In this document: positions 54,436 through 63,640 of the stretch, piece after piece
Position numbering within the stretch: the stretch's first letter is position 1
Layout: every line of letters starts with the position of its first letter
DNA from: Myxococcales bacterium
GTDB taxonomy: Bacteria; Myxococcota_A; Polyangia; Palsa-1104; JAEUJZ01
Direction: 5' to 3'
NCBI GenBank assembly: GCA_016794365.1
Contig: JAEUKB010000065.1
Coordinates: forward strand, 62,001 to 126,000
Length of the DNA: 64,000 nt
Notes under the pieces: model-generated
What the model was told of the DNA's origin: nothing
What the model saw: only the letters and a program-made list of their open reading frames with translations
The model's database searches: none
Program-made: the position numbers and the translations under genes

Positions 54436-55185
54436 TCAGTGAAGCTGTGCGCTGTCTTGATACGGACCCGAGAGCGGCAGTCCCAGCACCAGCTCGTTGG
54501 CCAGCCGCAGCGAGTCGTGCGTGCCCGCGTCGGTCCAGTATCCTTCCAGGATGTCAAAGCCCAGCTCGCCGCGACGAATGTAGGCGTTGTTGACGTCGGT
54601 GATCTCTAGCTCTCCGCGTGCGGAGGGTCGAAGCTGCGACACGATGTCAAAGACGCGATCGTCGTACATGTAAATGCCGGTGACGGCGTACGGACTGCGC
54701 GGCTGCTGTGGTTTTTCTTCGATGCCGACGATGCTGTCGCCTTGGATTTCAGCGACGCCATAGCGCTGAGGATCGGGCACTTGCTTGAGCAAGATGCGTG
54801 CGCCGCGTCCCTGGCGAGCGAAGCGCTCACAGTGCATTCCCAGCTCGTCCTGGAAGATGTTGTCGCCGAGCAGCACAACCAGCTTGTCGCCGCGCGCGAA
54901 GTCTTTGCCGAGCGAAAGAGCCTGGGCAATGCCGCCCGCGCGATCTTGGACGCGATAGGTGAACTCACAGTCGAAGTCGCGTCCCGAGCCGAGCAGTCCG
55001 ACGACATCTCCCATGTGCTCGCAGCCGGTGACGACCAAGATGTCGCGAATTCCTGCGCGGGTGAGCTTGCGAACCGGATGCACGATCATCGGCTCTCGTC
55101 CCACGGGCAGCAGGTGTTTGTTGGTGATCTTGGTGAGCGGAAGCAGGCGCGTGCCCGAGCCGCCAGCCAAAATGATCCCCTTCAT
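54436..55185 (-). CDS. rmlA: Glucose-1-phosphate thymidylyltransferase (short RmlA type)
   Basis: 249 residues. It makes dTDP-glucose from glucose-1-phosphate and dTTP. The nucleotide-binding signature GGSGTRLLPLT and catalytic Lys in ITNKHLLPVG are at the N-terminus; LLGDNIFQDEL carries the Mg-binding Asp, and VGIEEKPQQP and GYWTDAGTHDSL follow. It is shorter than classical RmlA (about 290), as in a recognised short subgroup. ATG at 55185 preceded by AAAGG. Last gene of rmlB-rmlD-rmlA, 44 bp after rmlD. Confidence 0.88.
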   Translation of the reverse strand: MKGIILAGGSGTRLLPLTKITNKHLLPVGREPMIVHPVRKLTRAGIRDILVVTGCEHMGDVVGLLGSGRDFDCEFTYRVQDRAGGIAQALSLGKDFARGDKLVVLLGDNIFQDELGMHCERFARQGRGARILLKQVPDPQRYGVAEIQGDSIVGIEEKPQQPRSPYAVTGIYMYDDRVFDIVSQLRPSARGELEITDVNNAYIRRGELGFDILEGYWTDAGTHDSLRLANELVLGLPLSGPYQDSAQLH

Positions 55186-55229
55186 GGTCAGCCTTTCTGG
55201 ATAAGCTTTCGTCGCTGAACTCGCAGCAA

Positions 55230-56117
55230 CTACAGCTCTCCGACAATGAGTAGTTCGGTCAAGTACGCGCGCAGGGCTTCTCGCCAAGGCGGTAGCTGAT
55301 ATAGCCCACGCAGCCGTAGCATTCGACAGTCGAGCAGCGACGAGCGTGGACGCTCCGCTGGGGACGCCAGCTCGCTGGTTGCAACACCGACAAAGTTCCG
55401 AGGCAGTTCCCGACCGAGCGCAGACGCTTCGTCGCAGAGCGCGTGAGCAAAGTCGTACCAAGTGGTCTGGCCTTGGCTGGTGGCGTGATACAGACCATGC
55501 TCGCCGCGCTCACACAGCGTGATGATTTGGCGTGCGAGGAGTCGGTTCCACGTCGGGGCCGTCAGGCGATCGCGGTCCAGCTTCAGGCTCTGACCCGCGC
55601 GCAGTCGTGTGACCAGCGACGATACAAAGTTGCGGCCTCGTCGTCCGTACAGTCCACCGACGCGAACGATGAAGCTTCGTGATGCGGCACTGGCGACGAG
55701 CTGTTCTCCGGCGAGCTTGCTGCGCGCGTATGCAGACAGGGGATTGGGCGTATCGAACTCGTCATAGGGTCGCAAAAGCGCGCCGTCGAAGACAAAGTCC
55801 GTCGATAGGTGACAGACTGCGGCGCCCACTTCATCAGCAGCCCGCGCAACCAGCTCCGCCCCGAGCGCGTTGACCAAAAAGGCTTCGTCGGTCTTTTGCT
55901 CGGCACCATCGACATCGGTAAATGCAGCGGTGTTGATGACGAGCTGACAGTCGGTGCCTGACAGACGATCGCGCAGCCGATACAGGCTCTCTCGATCGGG
56001 CGACGACAGATCACAGACCGTGCGATCCACTGGATCGACATCGTGACCGCGCAGCCGCAGCTCTTCACACAGATGAATCCCGAGGCTGCCTTGCGGACCG
56101 AGCACCGCTACCCGCAT
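55230..56117 (-). CDS. rmlD: dTDP-4-dehydrorhamnose reductase
   Basis: 295 residues, RmlD-type SDR. It carries out the last step of dTDP-L-rhamnose synthesis. The N-terminal nucleotide site is GPQGSLG; INTAAFTDVDGAE, STDFVFDG and the catalytic SAYARSKLAGE are all typical. The ATG at 56117 lies inside the 3' end of rmlB (10-bp overlap), so translation is probably coupled. Confidence 0.9.
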   Translation of the reverse strand: MRVAVLGPQGSLGIHLCEELRLRGHDVDPVDRTVCDLSSPDRESLYRLRDRLSGTDCQLVINTAAFTDVDGAEQKTDEAFLVNALGAELVARAADEVGAAVCHLSTDFVFDGALLRPYDEFDTPNPLSAYARSKLAGEQLVASAASRSFIVRVGGLYGRRGRNFVSSLVTRLRAGQSLKLDRDRLTAPTWNRLLARQIITLCERGEHGLYHATSQGQTTWYDFAHALCDEASALGRELPRNFVGVATSELASPAERPRSSLLDCRMLRLRGLYQLPPWREALRAYLTELLIVGEL

Positions 56118-57154
56118 TGCGCAACCTCGCTGGCGGTGTCGGGACGCATGGTGTAGTTGCGCTCGTAGAAGGTTCGATATTCGCCGGAGCGGACGCTGTG
56201 ACACCACGCGGGATGCTCGCGATACCAGCGAACTGTCTCGCGGAGTCCGTCGGTCAAGGTCCAGCGAGCACGCCAGCCGAGCGCTCGTTCTGCTTTGGCA
56301 CAATCGACGGCATAGCGACGATCATGACCGGGACGATCGGCGACGAAGCGAATCAGCGAGCGCGGCTTATCGACCAGCTCGAGGATCGCGTGGACCATGT
56401 CCAGGTTGGGTCGCTCAGCCCGACCGCCGAAGTTATAGACCTCGCCGGGCTGACCGATGCGGAGCGCTGCATCAATGCCCGCGCAGTGATCTTCGACGTA
56501 GATCCAGTCGCGCACTTGCATTCCATCGCCGTAGACCGGCAGCGGCTTGTCTTCGAGCGCCGACAAAATCATCAGAGGCAGCAGCTTTTCGGGAAACTGA
56601 TACGGCCCGTAGTTGTTCGAGCAGCGCGTCACCACCACCGGCATTCCGTAGGTGTGCGCATACGCGAGCGCAAGATGATCCGACGCTGCTTTGCTGGCCG
56701 CATACGGAGATCGCGGCGACAGCGGCGTTTGCTCGGTGAAGGCGGGATCGCTCGGCGCGAGCGTTCCATACACTTCGTCGGTAGAGACATGAAGGAACTT
56801 GGCAGTCTGGGCTTTGCGTGCCGCTTCCAGCAGCGTGGTCGTTCCGATGACATTGGTCCGCACAAACGGCATCGGACCCAAGATCGAGCGATCGACGTGA
56901 CTTTCCGCCGCAAAGTGAACGACAGCATCGAAGCGCTCGTCTCGAAAGAGCTGCGCAACAAGGTCTGCATCACAGATGTCGCCCCGAACAAACGACAGGC
57001 CCGGATCGTGGTTCAGTCCTTCCAGGTTGTGCAGGTTGCCGCAGTACGTCAGCGCGTCGAGAATCACCAGCCGATCGGTCGGATAAAGCCGACGCTGCTG
57101 ATGGACGAAGTTCGCGCCGATGAAGCCGCAGCCCCCAGTGACGAGCACGTTCAT
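56108..57154 (-). CDS. rmlB: dTDP-glucose 4,6-dehydratase
   Basis: 348 residues. It converts dTDP-glucose to dTDP-4-keto-6-deoxyglucose. The NAD site GGCGFIG is at 7-13; HFAAESHVDRSI, STDEVYG and the catalytic YAASK are present, as is the RDWIYVEDHCAGID block. First gene of the rml group. RmlC, the 3,5-epimerase, is missing from this cluster, so dTDP-L-rhamnose would need a copy elsewhere, or the product may be another 6-deoxysugar. Confidence 0.94.
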   Translation of the reverse strand: MNVLVTGGCGFIGANFVHQQRRLYPTDRLVILDALTYCGNLHNLEGLNHDPGLSFVRGDICDADLVAQLFRDERFDAVVHFAAESHVDRSILGPMPFVRTNVIGTTTLLEAARKAQTAKFLHVSTDEVYGTLAPSDPAFTEQTPLSPRSPYAASKAASDHLALAYAHTYGMPVVVTRCSNNYGPYQFPEKLLPLMILSALEDKPLPVYGDGMQVRDWIYVEDHCAGIDAALRIGQPGEVYNFGGRAERPNLDMVHAILELVDKPRSLIRFVADRPGHDRRYAVDCAKAERALGWRARWTLTDGLRETVRWYREHPAWCHSVRSGEYRTFYERNYTMRPDTASEVAQCG

Positions 57155-57379
57155 GGTCGGGATAGTCGGGCAAAATATCGCTCGTCCCAAGAGGAATTTT
57201 TGCGGGCTCCGGCCATCAGCAACCGGGGTCTTGACTTCCCAATGTGCGCGCCAAGTGGTTGCCTCTAACCGCAGCGGTTCCGTCTCAGACAGGATCGTTT
57301 GCTGTGCTGGTATGTCAGTTGCGGATGCGAGTGTCCTTTCTGGTTCCCACCACACATGGATTGGGCAAGGAGGTTCACG

Positions 57380-58288
57380 ATGAAGCGTTCGATCAATCTG
57401 GGCTATCTGGGCGTGCTGTCCGCGATGATGCTGCCCTCGCTGGCGCTGGCGGCCGATCCGAGCAAGCTGTCGGGCATTGGCGACAGCATCTCGCAAGGCT
57501 GGGGTGCCAACAACCTGCCGGGCGAGCATCCCGAGTTTGGCTTCGGTCAAGGCACGGATGCGACGGTGAACTCGCTGTTTTTGCGCTACAAGGCCAAGAA
57601 CGCGGCGATGACCAAAGAGTTCGTGTCGGTAAGCGGCGCGGAGATGGTCGGTGGTCGCAACAACGGTCCGGGCCAAGCGGCGCGCATCTGTGCGATGGCG
57701 GTGAAGCCCGATCGCGTGGTGATCGAGCTGGGCGGCAACGATGTCTGCTCGCGCGACAAAGGATCGTCGTCGGATGCAACCTCGAACCTGTATTCGGTGA
57801 CGACGTATCGCAATGCGCTCAAGACCACACTCGATACGCTTGCGGGCTGTCTACCGTCGGGAGCGCAAGTCCAAGTGCTGTCGATGCCGCGCGTCGATTA
57901 CCTGTTTAACGCAGGCAACGCCAAGAACGTCATCACCTGCAACTTGGTCTGGTCGGTGGCCGGCGTCTGTCGGGTTGTGACCGGCGAAAGCAGTGCGAGC
58001 CGTCGTCAGAGCATCGGCGACCGCATCAACCAGTACAACGACGGTCTGCGCGCTGAAGTCGAGTCAGCAGCCACCCGTCACGCTGGCAAGATCACCGTCA
58101 TCACCGATTGGCAAGGCAAAGACGTGAGCAACTCGTCGGTCGGAACCTATCGCTTTGGCAAAGACGACATCGACGGGTTTGACTGCTTCCATCCGCACAA
58201 AGACACCGGACAGCGCAAGCTGGCCTGCGCCGCGTGGGAAGCTGCGGAGTACGGCTCGCTGGCCAATGTTCCTTCGTGCCTCAAGTAA
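57380..58288 (+). CDS. Secreted SGNH/GDSL-type hydrolase
   Basis: 302 residues from an ATG six bases after AAGGAGG. A signal peptide ends near ALA at residue 24. SGNH blocks are GIGDSIS (nucleophile Ser36), GGND at 118-121 and DCFHPH with the Asp-His pair near the C-terminus. Several Cys residues suggest periplasmic disulfides. Esterase or lipase activity on lipids or acetylated glycans is expected, with unknown substrate. The lipoprotein gene 12 bp downstream is probably co-transcribed. Confidence 0.82.
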   Translation: MKRSINLGYLGVLSAMMLPSLALAADPSKLSGIGDSISQGWGANNLPGEHPEFGFGQGTDATVNSLFLRYKAKNAAMTKEFVSVSGAEMVGGRNNGPGQAARICAMAVKPDRVVIELGGNDVCSRDKGSSSDATSNLYSVTTYRNALKTTLDTLAGCLPSGAQVQVLSMPRVDYLFNAGNAKNVITCNLVWSVAGVCRVVTGESSASRRQSIGDRINQYNDGLRAEVESAATRHAGKITVITDWQGKDVSNSSVGTYRFGKDDIDGFDCFHPHKDTGQRKLACAAWEAAEYGSLANVPSCLK

Positions 58289-58300
58289 AGGAGACCCACC

Positions 58301-59029
58301 ATGAAGACGCAGCTTGTTTCACTGGCTCTTGTGGCCCTGCCGTGGGTCGCTTCGTGTACTGGTTCTGATAGCGCATCACCAGCGGTGACGCAGACGGAAG
58401 TGGCCGCGCTGGCGGTGCCCGAACAAGGCGCGCTGGCTTCCGAGTATGTGGCTCATCCGACGACATTTCGTCTGTTTGGGACGCAAGGACAAGGCGCGAC
58501 GGCGTTTGCGACGCTGGCCGATACCTCCAGCTGGGATACCAGCAACATTCGGGTCGGCGAGACCATCGGACGCAACCTTCAGCTTGTCGCGGTCAGCGAC
58601 GCGGGCATCGAGCTGTACGATTCCACTACCAAAGAAAGGCGCACCGTTCGCAGCGGCGAAGACATCTTGGTCCGCGTCATCGAGCACGAGTTCGATCAAG
58701 CCGCCGTCGAAGGCGCTGAGCATGTCTTCCACACCCACGCGCGGAGCTTGGCTCGCATCGAGGCCCGCTATGGCATCGGCACAAGCTGTGAGCCCGTTTC
58801 GTTTGCGGGTCAGACTCCGTGCAAAGTCGGTGTCGTGTCACCGAGCAGCTTGGCAGCGCGGCTTGGGCTCAAGACGGGCGACTTGTTGCTGGCGGCGGAC
58901 GGCTCAGCGGTGACACCAAGCAACCTGCACGTGCTGCTGCATCGCCTAAGCGAAGCACAGAGCCAGTCGCTCCAGCTTTCACTGGCGCGCGGTGGCGTGG
59001 TGATCGATCGAATGTACGTCGCGGAGTAG
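58301..59029 (+). CDS. PDZ-domain lipoprotein resembling GspC
   Basis: 242 residues; AAAGGAGA precedes the ATG. Lipobox VASC with Cys19. Residues about 50-130 (FRLFGTQGQGATAFATLADT, VRVGETIGRNLQLVAVSDAG) look like the homology region of type II secretion protein GspC, and residues about 170-240 form a PDZ domain (LAARLGLKTGDLLLAADGSA). True GspC is anchored by a membrane helix, not a lipid. No other gsp genes are near. It may tether or guide the SGNH hydrolase upstream. Confidence 0.7.
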   Translation: MKTQLVSLALVALPWVASCTGSDSASPAVTQTEVAALAVPEQGALASEYVAHPTTFRLFGTQGQGATAFATLADTSSWDTSNIRVGETIGRNLQLVAVSDAGIELYDSTTKERRTVRSGEDILVRVIEHEFDQAAVEGAEHVFHTHARSLARIEARYGIGTSCEPVSFAGQTPCKVGVVSPSSLAARLGLKTGDLLLAADGSAVTPSNLHVLLHRLSEAQSQSLQLSLARGGVVIDRMYVAE

Positions 59030-59058
59030 TGAGAGCGGGGCAGGGCGGTCCGGCGCGG

Positions 59059-62000
59059 TCAGTGGTTGTGAACAAAGACTTCGCGAACGCCCTTGGCTCC
59101 GTCGGCAGGTCCGACGATTCCGTCGCGTTCCATCTTTTCGATCATGCGGGCCGATCGGTTGTAGCCAATCCGCATCTTGCGCTGGAGCATCGAGATCGAG
59201 ATCTGACGACCCTCGGACACGACGCGGATCGCTTGATCGTATAGCTCATCGACCACTTCGTCTTCGCCGCCTTCTTCTTCCTCATCGCCGCGCGGCTTCA
59301 AGATGTCCATGTCGTAGATCGGCTTGCCAAGCTGCTTGAGGTGTTCGACCACGCGATGGACTTCTCCGTCGGTGATGAGCGCACCGTGAATGCGCCGAAG
59401 CGCTTGTCCGCGATCGGTGAACAGCATGTCGCCCATGCCGAGCAGGTTTTCCGCACCCTGCGCATCAAGAATCGTCCGAGAGTCCACTCGACTGGCCACC
59501 TGGAACGCGATCCGCGACGGAAAGTTCGCTTTGATAAGTCCGGTGATGACATCCACTGACGGTCGCTGCGTCGCCAAGATCAAGTGAATGCCCGCCGCGC
59601 GTGCTTTCTGGGCAATGCGCGCCACGCAGATTTCTACTTCCTTGCCCGCCACCATCATCAGATCGGCAAACTCGTCGATCAGCACCACGATGTACGGCAG
59701 CTTCTGCGTCGGATCGCTCGGATGAGGACGACTGATGTCATCCAGATCGACGCCCAGCGAGAGCTGCTCTGTCGGAGACATCAGCTCCAGCGACTTTTCG
59801 ACTTTTTTATTGAAGCCGCCAATGTCACGTACGCCCGACTTGCTGATCAGATCGTAGCGGCGATCCATTTCCTCGACGGCCCAGCGCAGCGCCAGTGCCG
59901 CTTTCTTTGGATCGGTCACGACGGGAAGCAACAGATGCGGAATGCCTTCGTAGATCGAAAGCTCCAGCATCTTCGGATCGATCATGATCATCTTCACTTC
60001 GTCGGGCGAAGCGTTCATCAGCAGCGAACAGACCATCGTGTTGACGCTGACGCTCTTACCCGATCCGGTGGTTCCAGCGACGAGAAGGTGCGGCATCTTG
60101 GCCAGATCCACCGACACCGGAAGTCCCGCGATGTCTTTGCCGATCGCCATCGTCAGCTTGCTTTTGGCAGAGCGAAACGAGTCATCGGCCAGCACTTCTT
60201 TGAGATACACCGTCTCTCGGGTGCGATTGGGCACTTCGATGCCGACAGCCGCTTTGCCGGGAATCGGCGCGACGATGCGAACCCGCAGCGCTTCCAGTGC
60301 CATCGCCAAGTCACTCGACAGCGACGTGATGCGCGCCAGCTTGATGCCCGGAGCCGGAACGAACTCATACATCGTGACCACCGGACCGGGATGAATCGCC
60401 GTCACACGACCTTTCACCAAGTAGTCGCCCAGCGTTCCTTCCAGTCGCTGTGCCAGATCGAGCATCGCTTTGCGATCCAGCTCATGCTGTGGATGCTCGG
60501 CGAAGTCGAACAGATCAATCGGCGGCGGCTCATACGGACGCAGCTTGATGTAGTTCGCTTGCTCGCCGGGACGACGCTCGCTGCGACGCGGTGTGACGGC
60601 TGCCAGCGCTTCGCTGGGTTCGCTGTGATGGATCGGCGCAGCCTGTTCGACGATGCTCGGTTCATCGACAAGCGCGACTTCATCGTCAGGAAGCGGCATG
60701 TGCGCGGGCGGTCCATCCATCTTTTCCGTTGCATCGACACGCTCTGCCGACTGCGCAGAAACGGTCACGACAGCCGCCGCCAGCGATGCCTTGGTGGGTT
60801 CCTCACGTAGAAGCTGAGTGGGCTCGTTGTGCAGGTTAGATGCTGGTGCCGGATCGTCGCTGGGCTTCGCTGCGGGCCGTCGCGCAATGATCACCGGAGC
60901 TGCATCTTTTGCGACCGCTTCAGCTTGAGCGGATTGTTTCGGCAGCGCCGTCGGATCTTTGGCATCGCGATCGTCTCCATAGTCGCGCACCTGACGAGGC
61001 ACACCCGAGCTAGGCCGTCCCGAGCCTGGCATTGCAATCGGCGGACCCAGATCGACCGGCTTTTTCGGAAACAGCGCGCGTAGCTTTTCGCGCGTCCGAT
61101 GCAGCAGCGGCAGCGTCACCGATAGCAGCTTGCTTCCCAGCTCGCGAGTCGTCAGCGGCGTAAGCATCGTCAGCGACAGCAACAGGCCCATGACAAGCAG
61201 CAGCACGGTTCCCGCTGTGCCCAGCATTGCCAGCAGCGCTTCCGCCGCGTATTCACCCAGCGCGCCTCCCGGCGGCATTCCTGCGACGCGAAAACGTCCC
61301 GCGAGCAGGTGCGCCAGCATCATCGACACCAGCCACACCGCCACGCTTCCCGCAAGCAGCTTCGGCGCGACCTTGAGCGACTGCGCGCGCAGCAGCCGAA
61401 TCGACAGGACAAACAAGAGCAGCGACGGACCACTTGTTCCAATGCCAAGCAGTGAATAAATCGCCGCCGCGACGGCATTTCCAACCGGGCCCATCAGGTG
61501 TCCGTCGCCAAACAGCAGCGAGAGCGTCGCGAGCGACACAAACAGCGCCAAAGATAACAAGGCAATGCCAATGGCTTCTCGTCGGCGCGAAGTCAAAACT
61601 GACGCACTGACACTGGCTGGCTGGGCTTTTGCGACGGCACGACGCGGCGCTCTGTCTGCGGAATCACGAACCGCGCTTGTACGAGCGGGCGACGCGGCGG
61701 ATTCTCGCGCAGGCACGGCAATCGGTTCCTTTTTGGGAATCACAATCGGCGCACGAGCAGCGGAAGGCAGCGACTCTTCGACGGAGTCTGCTTCGCTGGT
61801 TTCGCTTGGCGCGGCGGGCTCGGCGACGATCGGATCGCGTCGGACAGGACGTTCCATCACCCTGGGTGACGCAGCTGCACCGACGGAGCTGGCCAGTCGC
61901 GTGGATCGTGGTCGCGGCTTGGGCATCGGTACTTCACGACGCTGTCGAGAGTCCAGAAGCTCCGACGGTGGTTCCGTAAATGCCACCGCGTGAGAGGACG

Positions 62001-62133
62001 ATTCAGCGTCGCTTTCCATCCCGGTCATGATCGGCTTCCGAACCGCCGCTCGCACAGGTCGCGAAGGCAGTGGACCCGATTCACCGTCAAACTCGTTGGT
62101 GTCAAGTGGCGCGCTATGCATGATGCTGTCCAT
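59059..62133 (-). CDS. ftsK: DNA translocase FtsK/SpoIIIE
   Basis: 1024 residues from the ATG at 62133 (ATGs at 62121 and 62274 are alternatives). Four or five membrane helices lie at about 190-345, after a long Pro/Ser/Ala-rich N-terminal region. A low-complexity linker leads to the motor: Walker A TTGSGKS (about 684-692), Walker B VVLIDEFADL and the RFDxR-like segment TQRPSVDVITGLIKANFPSR. The C-terminal gamma domain (RKMRIGYNRSARMIEKMERDG) recognises KOPS-type sequences. It pumps chromosome DNA through the division septum. Confidence 0.94.
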   Translation of the reverse strand: MDSIMHSAPLDTNEFDGESGPLPSRPVRAAVRKPIMTGMESDAESSSHAVAFTEPPSELLDSRQRREVPMPKPRPRSTRLASSVGAAASPRVMERPVRRDPIVAEPAAPSETSEADSVEESLPSAARAPIVIPKKEPIAVPARESAASPARTSAVRDSADRAPRRAVAKAQPASVSASVLTSRRREAIGIALLSLALFVSLATLSLLFGDGHLMGPVGNAVAAAIYSLLGIGTSGPSLLLFVLSIRLLRAQSLKVAPKLLAGSVAVWLVSMMLAHLLAGRFRVAGMPPGGALGEYAAEALLAMLGTAGTVLLLVMGLLLSLTMLTPLTTRELGSKLLSVTLPLLHRTREKLRALFPKKPVDLGPPIAMPGSGRPSSGVPRQVRDYGDDRDAKDPTALPKQSAQAEAVAKDAAPVIIARRPAAKPSDDPAPASNLHNEPTQLLREEPTKASLAAAVVTVSAQSAERVDATEKMDGPPAHMPLPDDEVALVDEPSIVEQAAPIHHSEPSEALAAVTPRRSERRPGEQANYIKLRPYEPPPIDLFDFAEHPQHELDRKAMLDLAQRLEGTLGDYLVKGRVTAIHPGPVVTMYEFVPAPGIKLARITSLSSDLAMALEALRVRIVAPIPGKAAVGIEVPNRTRETVYLKEVLADDSFRSAKSKLTMAIGKDIAGLPVSVDLAKMPHLLVAGTTGSGKSVSVNTMVCSLLMNASPDEVKMIMIDPKMLELSIYEGIPHLLLPVVTDPKKAALALRWAVEEMDRRYDLISKSGVRDIGGFNKKVEKSLELMSPTEQLSLGVDLDDISRPHPSDPTQKLPYIVVLIDEFADLMMVAGKEVEICVARIAQKARAAGIHLILATQRPSVDVITGLIKANFPSRIAFQVASRVDSRTILDAQGAENLLGMGDMLFTDRGQALRRIHGALITDGEVHRVVEHLKQLGKPIYDMDILKPRGDEEEEGGEDEVVDELYDQAIRVVSEGRQISISMLQRKMRIGYNRSARMIEKMERDGIVGPADGAKGVREVFVHNH

Positions 62134-62272
62134 CCGACATGTAGGACACGAGGTTACCCTCGCACACCCTACGGTCAAGTTTCGAGGCCAAGGCTGAACG
62201 TCGAATCGTAGAAGGCAACGCGTCACCTGGCAAAAACCGCGACCGTTTGCGCGCGGTGCTATCGTGCCCGCC

Positions 62273-63619
62273 ATGCCTCTTGCGCCGGGCCCAACGGAAT
62301 TTCAGAACATGCTGCTCGCCCCCAAGATCTTGTCCGATCCGCGTGGACCGATCCTGGATCTGACCGCGCGCTACGGACGGATTTGGCGCTCGCGAACGCT
62401 GACGCAGCGTGGGCTGCGCGACATGGTGTGGCTGCTCGGTGTAGAGCACAACGAGCGCATCCTTGGGCCCGCGCACAGAGACGACTTTTCCTGGTACGAG
62501 GGCTACAGCTTTTCGATGGAGCCGCTGTTCGGACGCGACATCTTGTTTCTGTCCGATGATCAGCCAGAGCTGGGACGCGAAGGTGCGCACAGGCGAAGAC
62601 ATCGCCTGCTGATTCCGGCGTTTTCCACCAAGCTCGATGGTCAGTATCTGCCCGCGATGGCGCAGATCATGGCGCGCTACTTGGAAGAGCTGCCGCTTGG
62701 ACAGCCGGTGGACTTGGCGCAGACGATCAAGCAGGTGACGTTTCACGTCGTGGCGCAGCTTTTGTTTGGCGCAGAGCCCGAAGCGCTTCCGCAGCTCCTG
62801 CACTGGTTTGAACAGATTGGGCTCGGGCTGTTTTCGCTGGTTCACTTGCGGATTCCCGGGCTGCCGTTTTATCGCGCGAGTCGGGCTCGGAAGATGCTGG
62901 CCCAGTACATCGAGGGACGAATCAGCCTGTATCGCTCGGGGCAGGCCGAGTCGCCGACGTTTTTGGCGCAGCTCCTATCGGCGGAAGGCGAAGACGGTGA
63001 GCGACTGAACAGCGAGACGCTGGTGTCCGAGCTGCTCGCGTTTCTGTTTGCTGGCTACGACACGACAGCCAGCATGCTTACGTCGGTGCTCCTCGCGCTG
63101 TCGGAAAATCCGGTGGTGATGCTGCAACTGCGCGAAGAGCTGTCCTCGCTGGATTTGGCGAGCGTGCTCAGCGGACAGCTTGCAGACACGCCATATCTCG
63201 ACGCGGTGCTATCGGAAACAGAGCGACTGTATCCTCCGCTGACCTTTGCCCTGCGCGGTGCGATGCGCGATCTGGAAATCTCCGGCTACACGATTCGCAG
63301 AGGCGATCGCGTGACGTACAGCCCGTACTTCACAGGTCGCGATCCCGAGCTATTTGCCGATCCACTGCGCTTTGATCCGCTGCGCTTTTATCAAAAGAAG
63401 CCGCGTCCGTATTCGCTGCTGGGCTTTGGCGGAGGTCATCGTCCGTGCATCGGCAAGCGCTTTGCGCTGTGGGAAATGCGGCTGTTTGTGGCTCAGCTGC
63501 TGCTGCGTTTTGATGTGAAGTTTGGGCCGCAACGGTCCGATGCGGTCTACTTCAATCCGACGATGCAGCGCCGAGATGGCTTTTGGGGTTCACTTTCTTT
63601 GAACCGAGCGGCGACGTAG
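62273..63619 (+). CDS. Cytochrome P450
   Basis: 448 residues. The heme ligand Cys392 lies in FGGGHRPCIG; the I-helix oxygen-activation motif AGYDTTAS is at 260-267; the ExxR motif is in SETERLYPP. The sequence also has the PERF-type DPLRFDPLRF. It is soluble, without a membrane anchor. Redox partners are not adjacent. The next gene, 21 bp downstream, is a phytoene-desaturase-like oxidoreductase, so a carotenoid or terpenoid substrate is a reasonable guess. The ATG at 62273 (or GTG 62264) lies head to head with ftsK. Confidence 0.93.
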   Translation: MPLAPGPTEFQNMLLAPKILSDPRGPILDLTARYGRIWRSRTLTQRGLRDMVWLLGVEHNERILGPAHRDDFSWYEGYSFSMEPLFGRDILFLSDDQPELGREGAHRRRHRLLIPAFSTKLDGQYLPAMAQIMARYLEELPLGQPVDLAQTIKQVTFHVVAQLLFGAEPEALPQLLHWFEQIGLGLFSLVHLRIPGLPFYRASRARKMLAQYIEGRISLYRSGQAESPTFLAQLLSAEGEDGERLNSETLVSELLAFLFAGYDTTASMLTSVLLALSENPVVMLQLREELSSLDLASVLSGQLADTPYLDAVLSETERLYPPLTFALRGAMRDLEISGYTIRRGDRVTYSPYFTGRDPELFADPLRFDPLRFYQKKPRPYSLLGFGGGHRPCIGKRFALWEMRLFVAQLLLRFDVKFGPQRSDAVYFNPTMQRRDGFWGSLSLNRAAT

Positions 63620-63640
63620 CCAGCATCCAAGCTGCCTGAC

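Noticed and set aside
56117..57268. 383-residue open frame antisense to rmlB
   Set aside because: It covers the whole of rmlB in the opposite sense; composition is that of an antisense frame and no family is recognised.
59584..60810. 408-residue open frame on the plus strand inside ftsK
   Set aside because: It is antisense to the FtsK motor domain, is rich in His, Arg and Gln as antisense frames of G+C-rich genes are, and has no recognisable domain or ribosome site.
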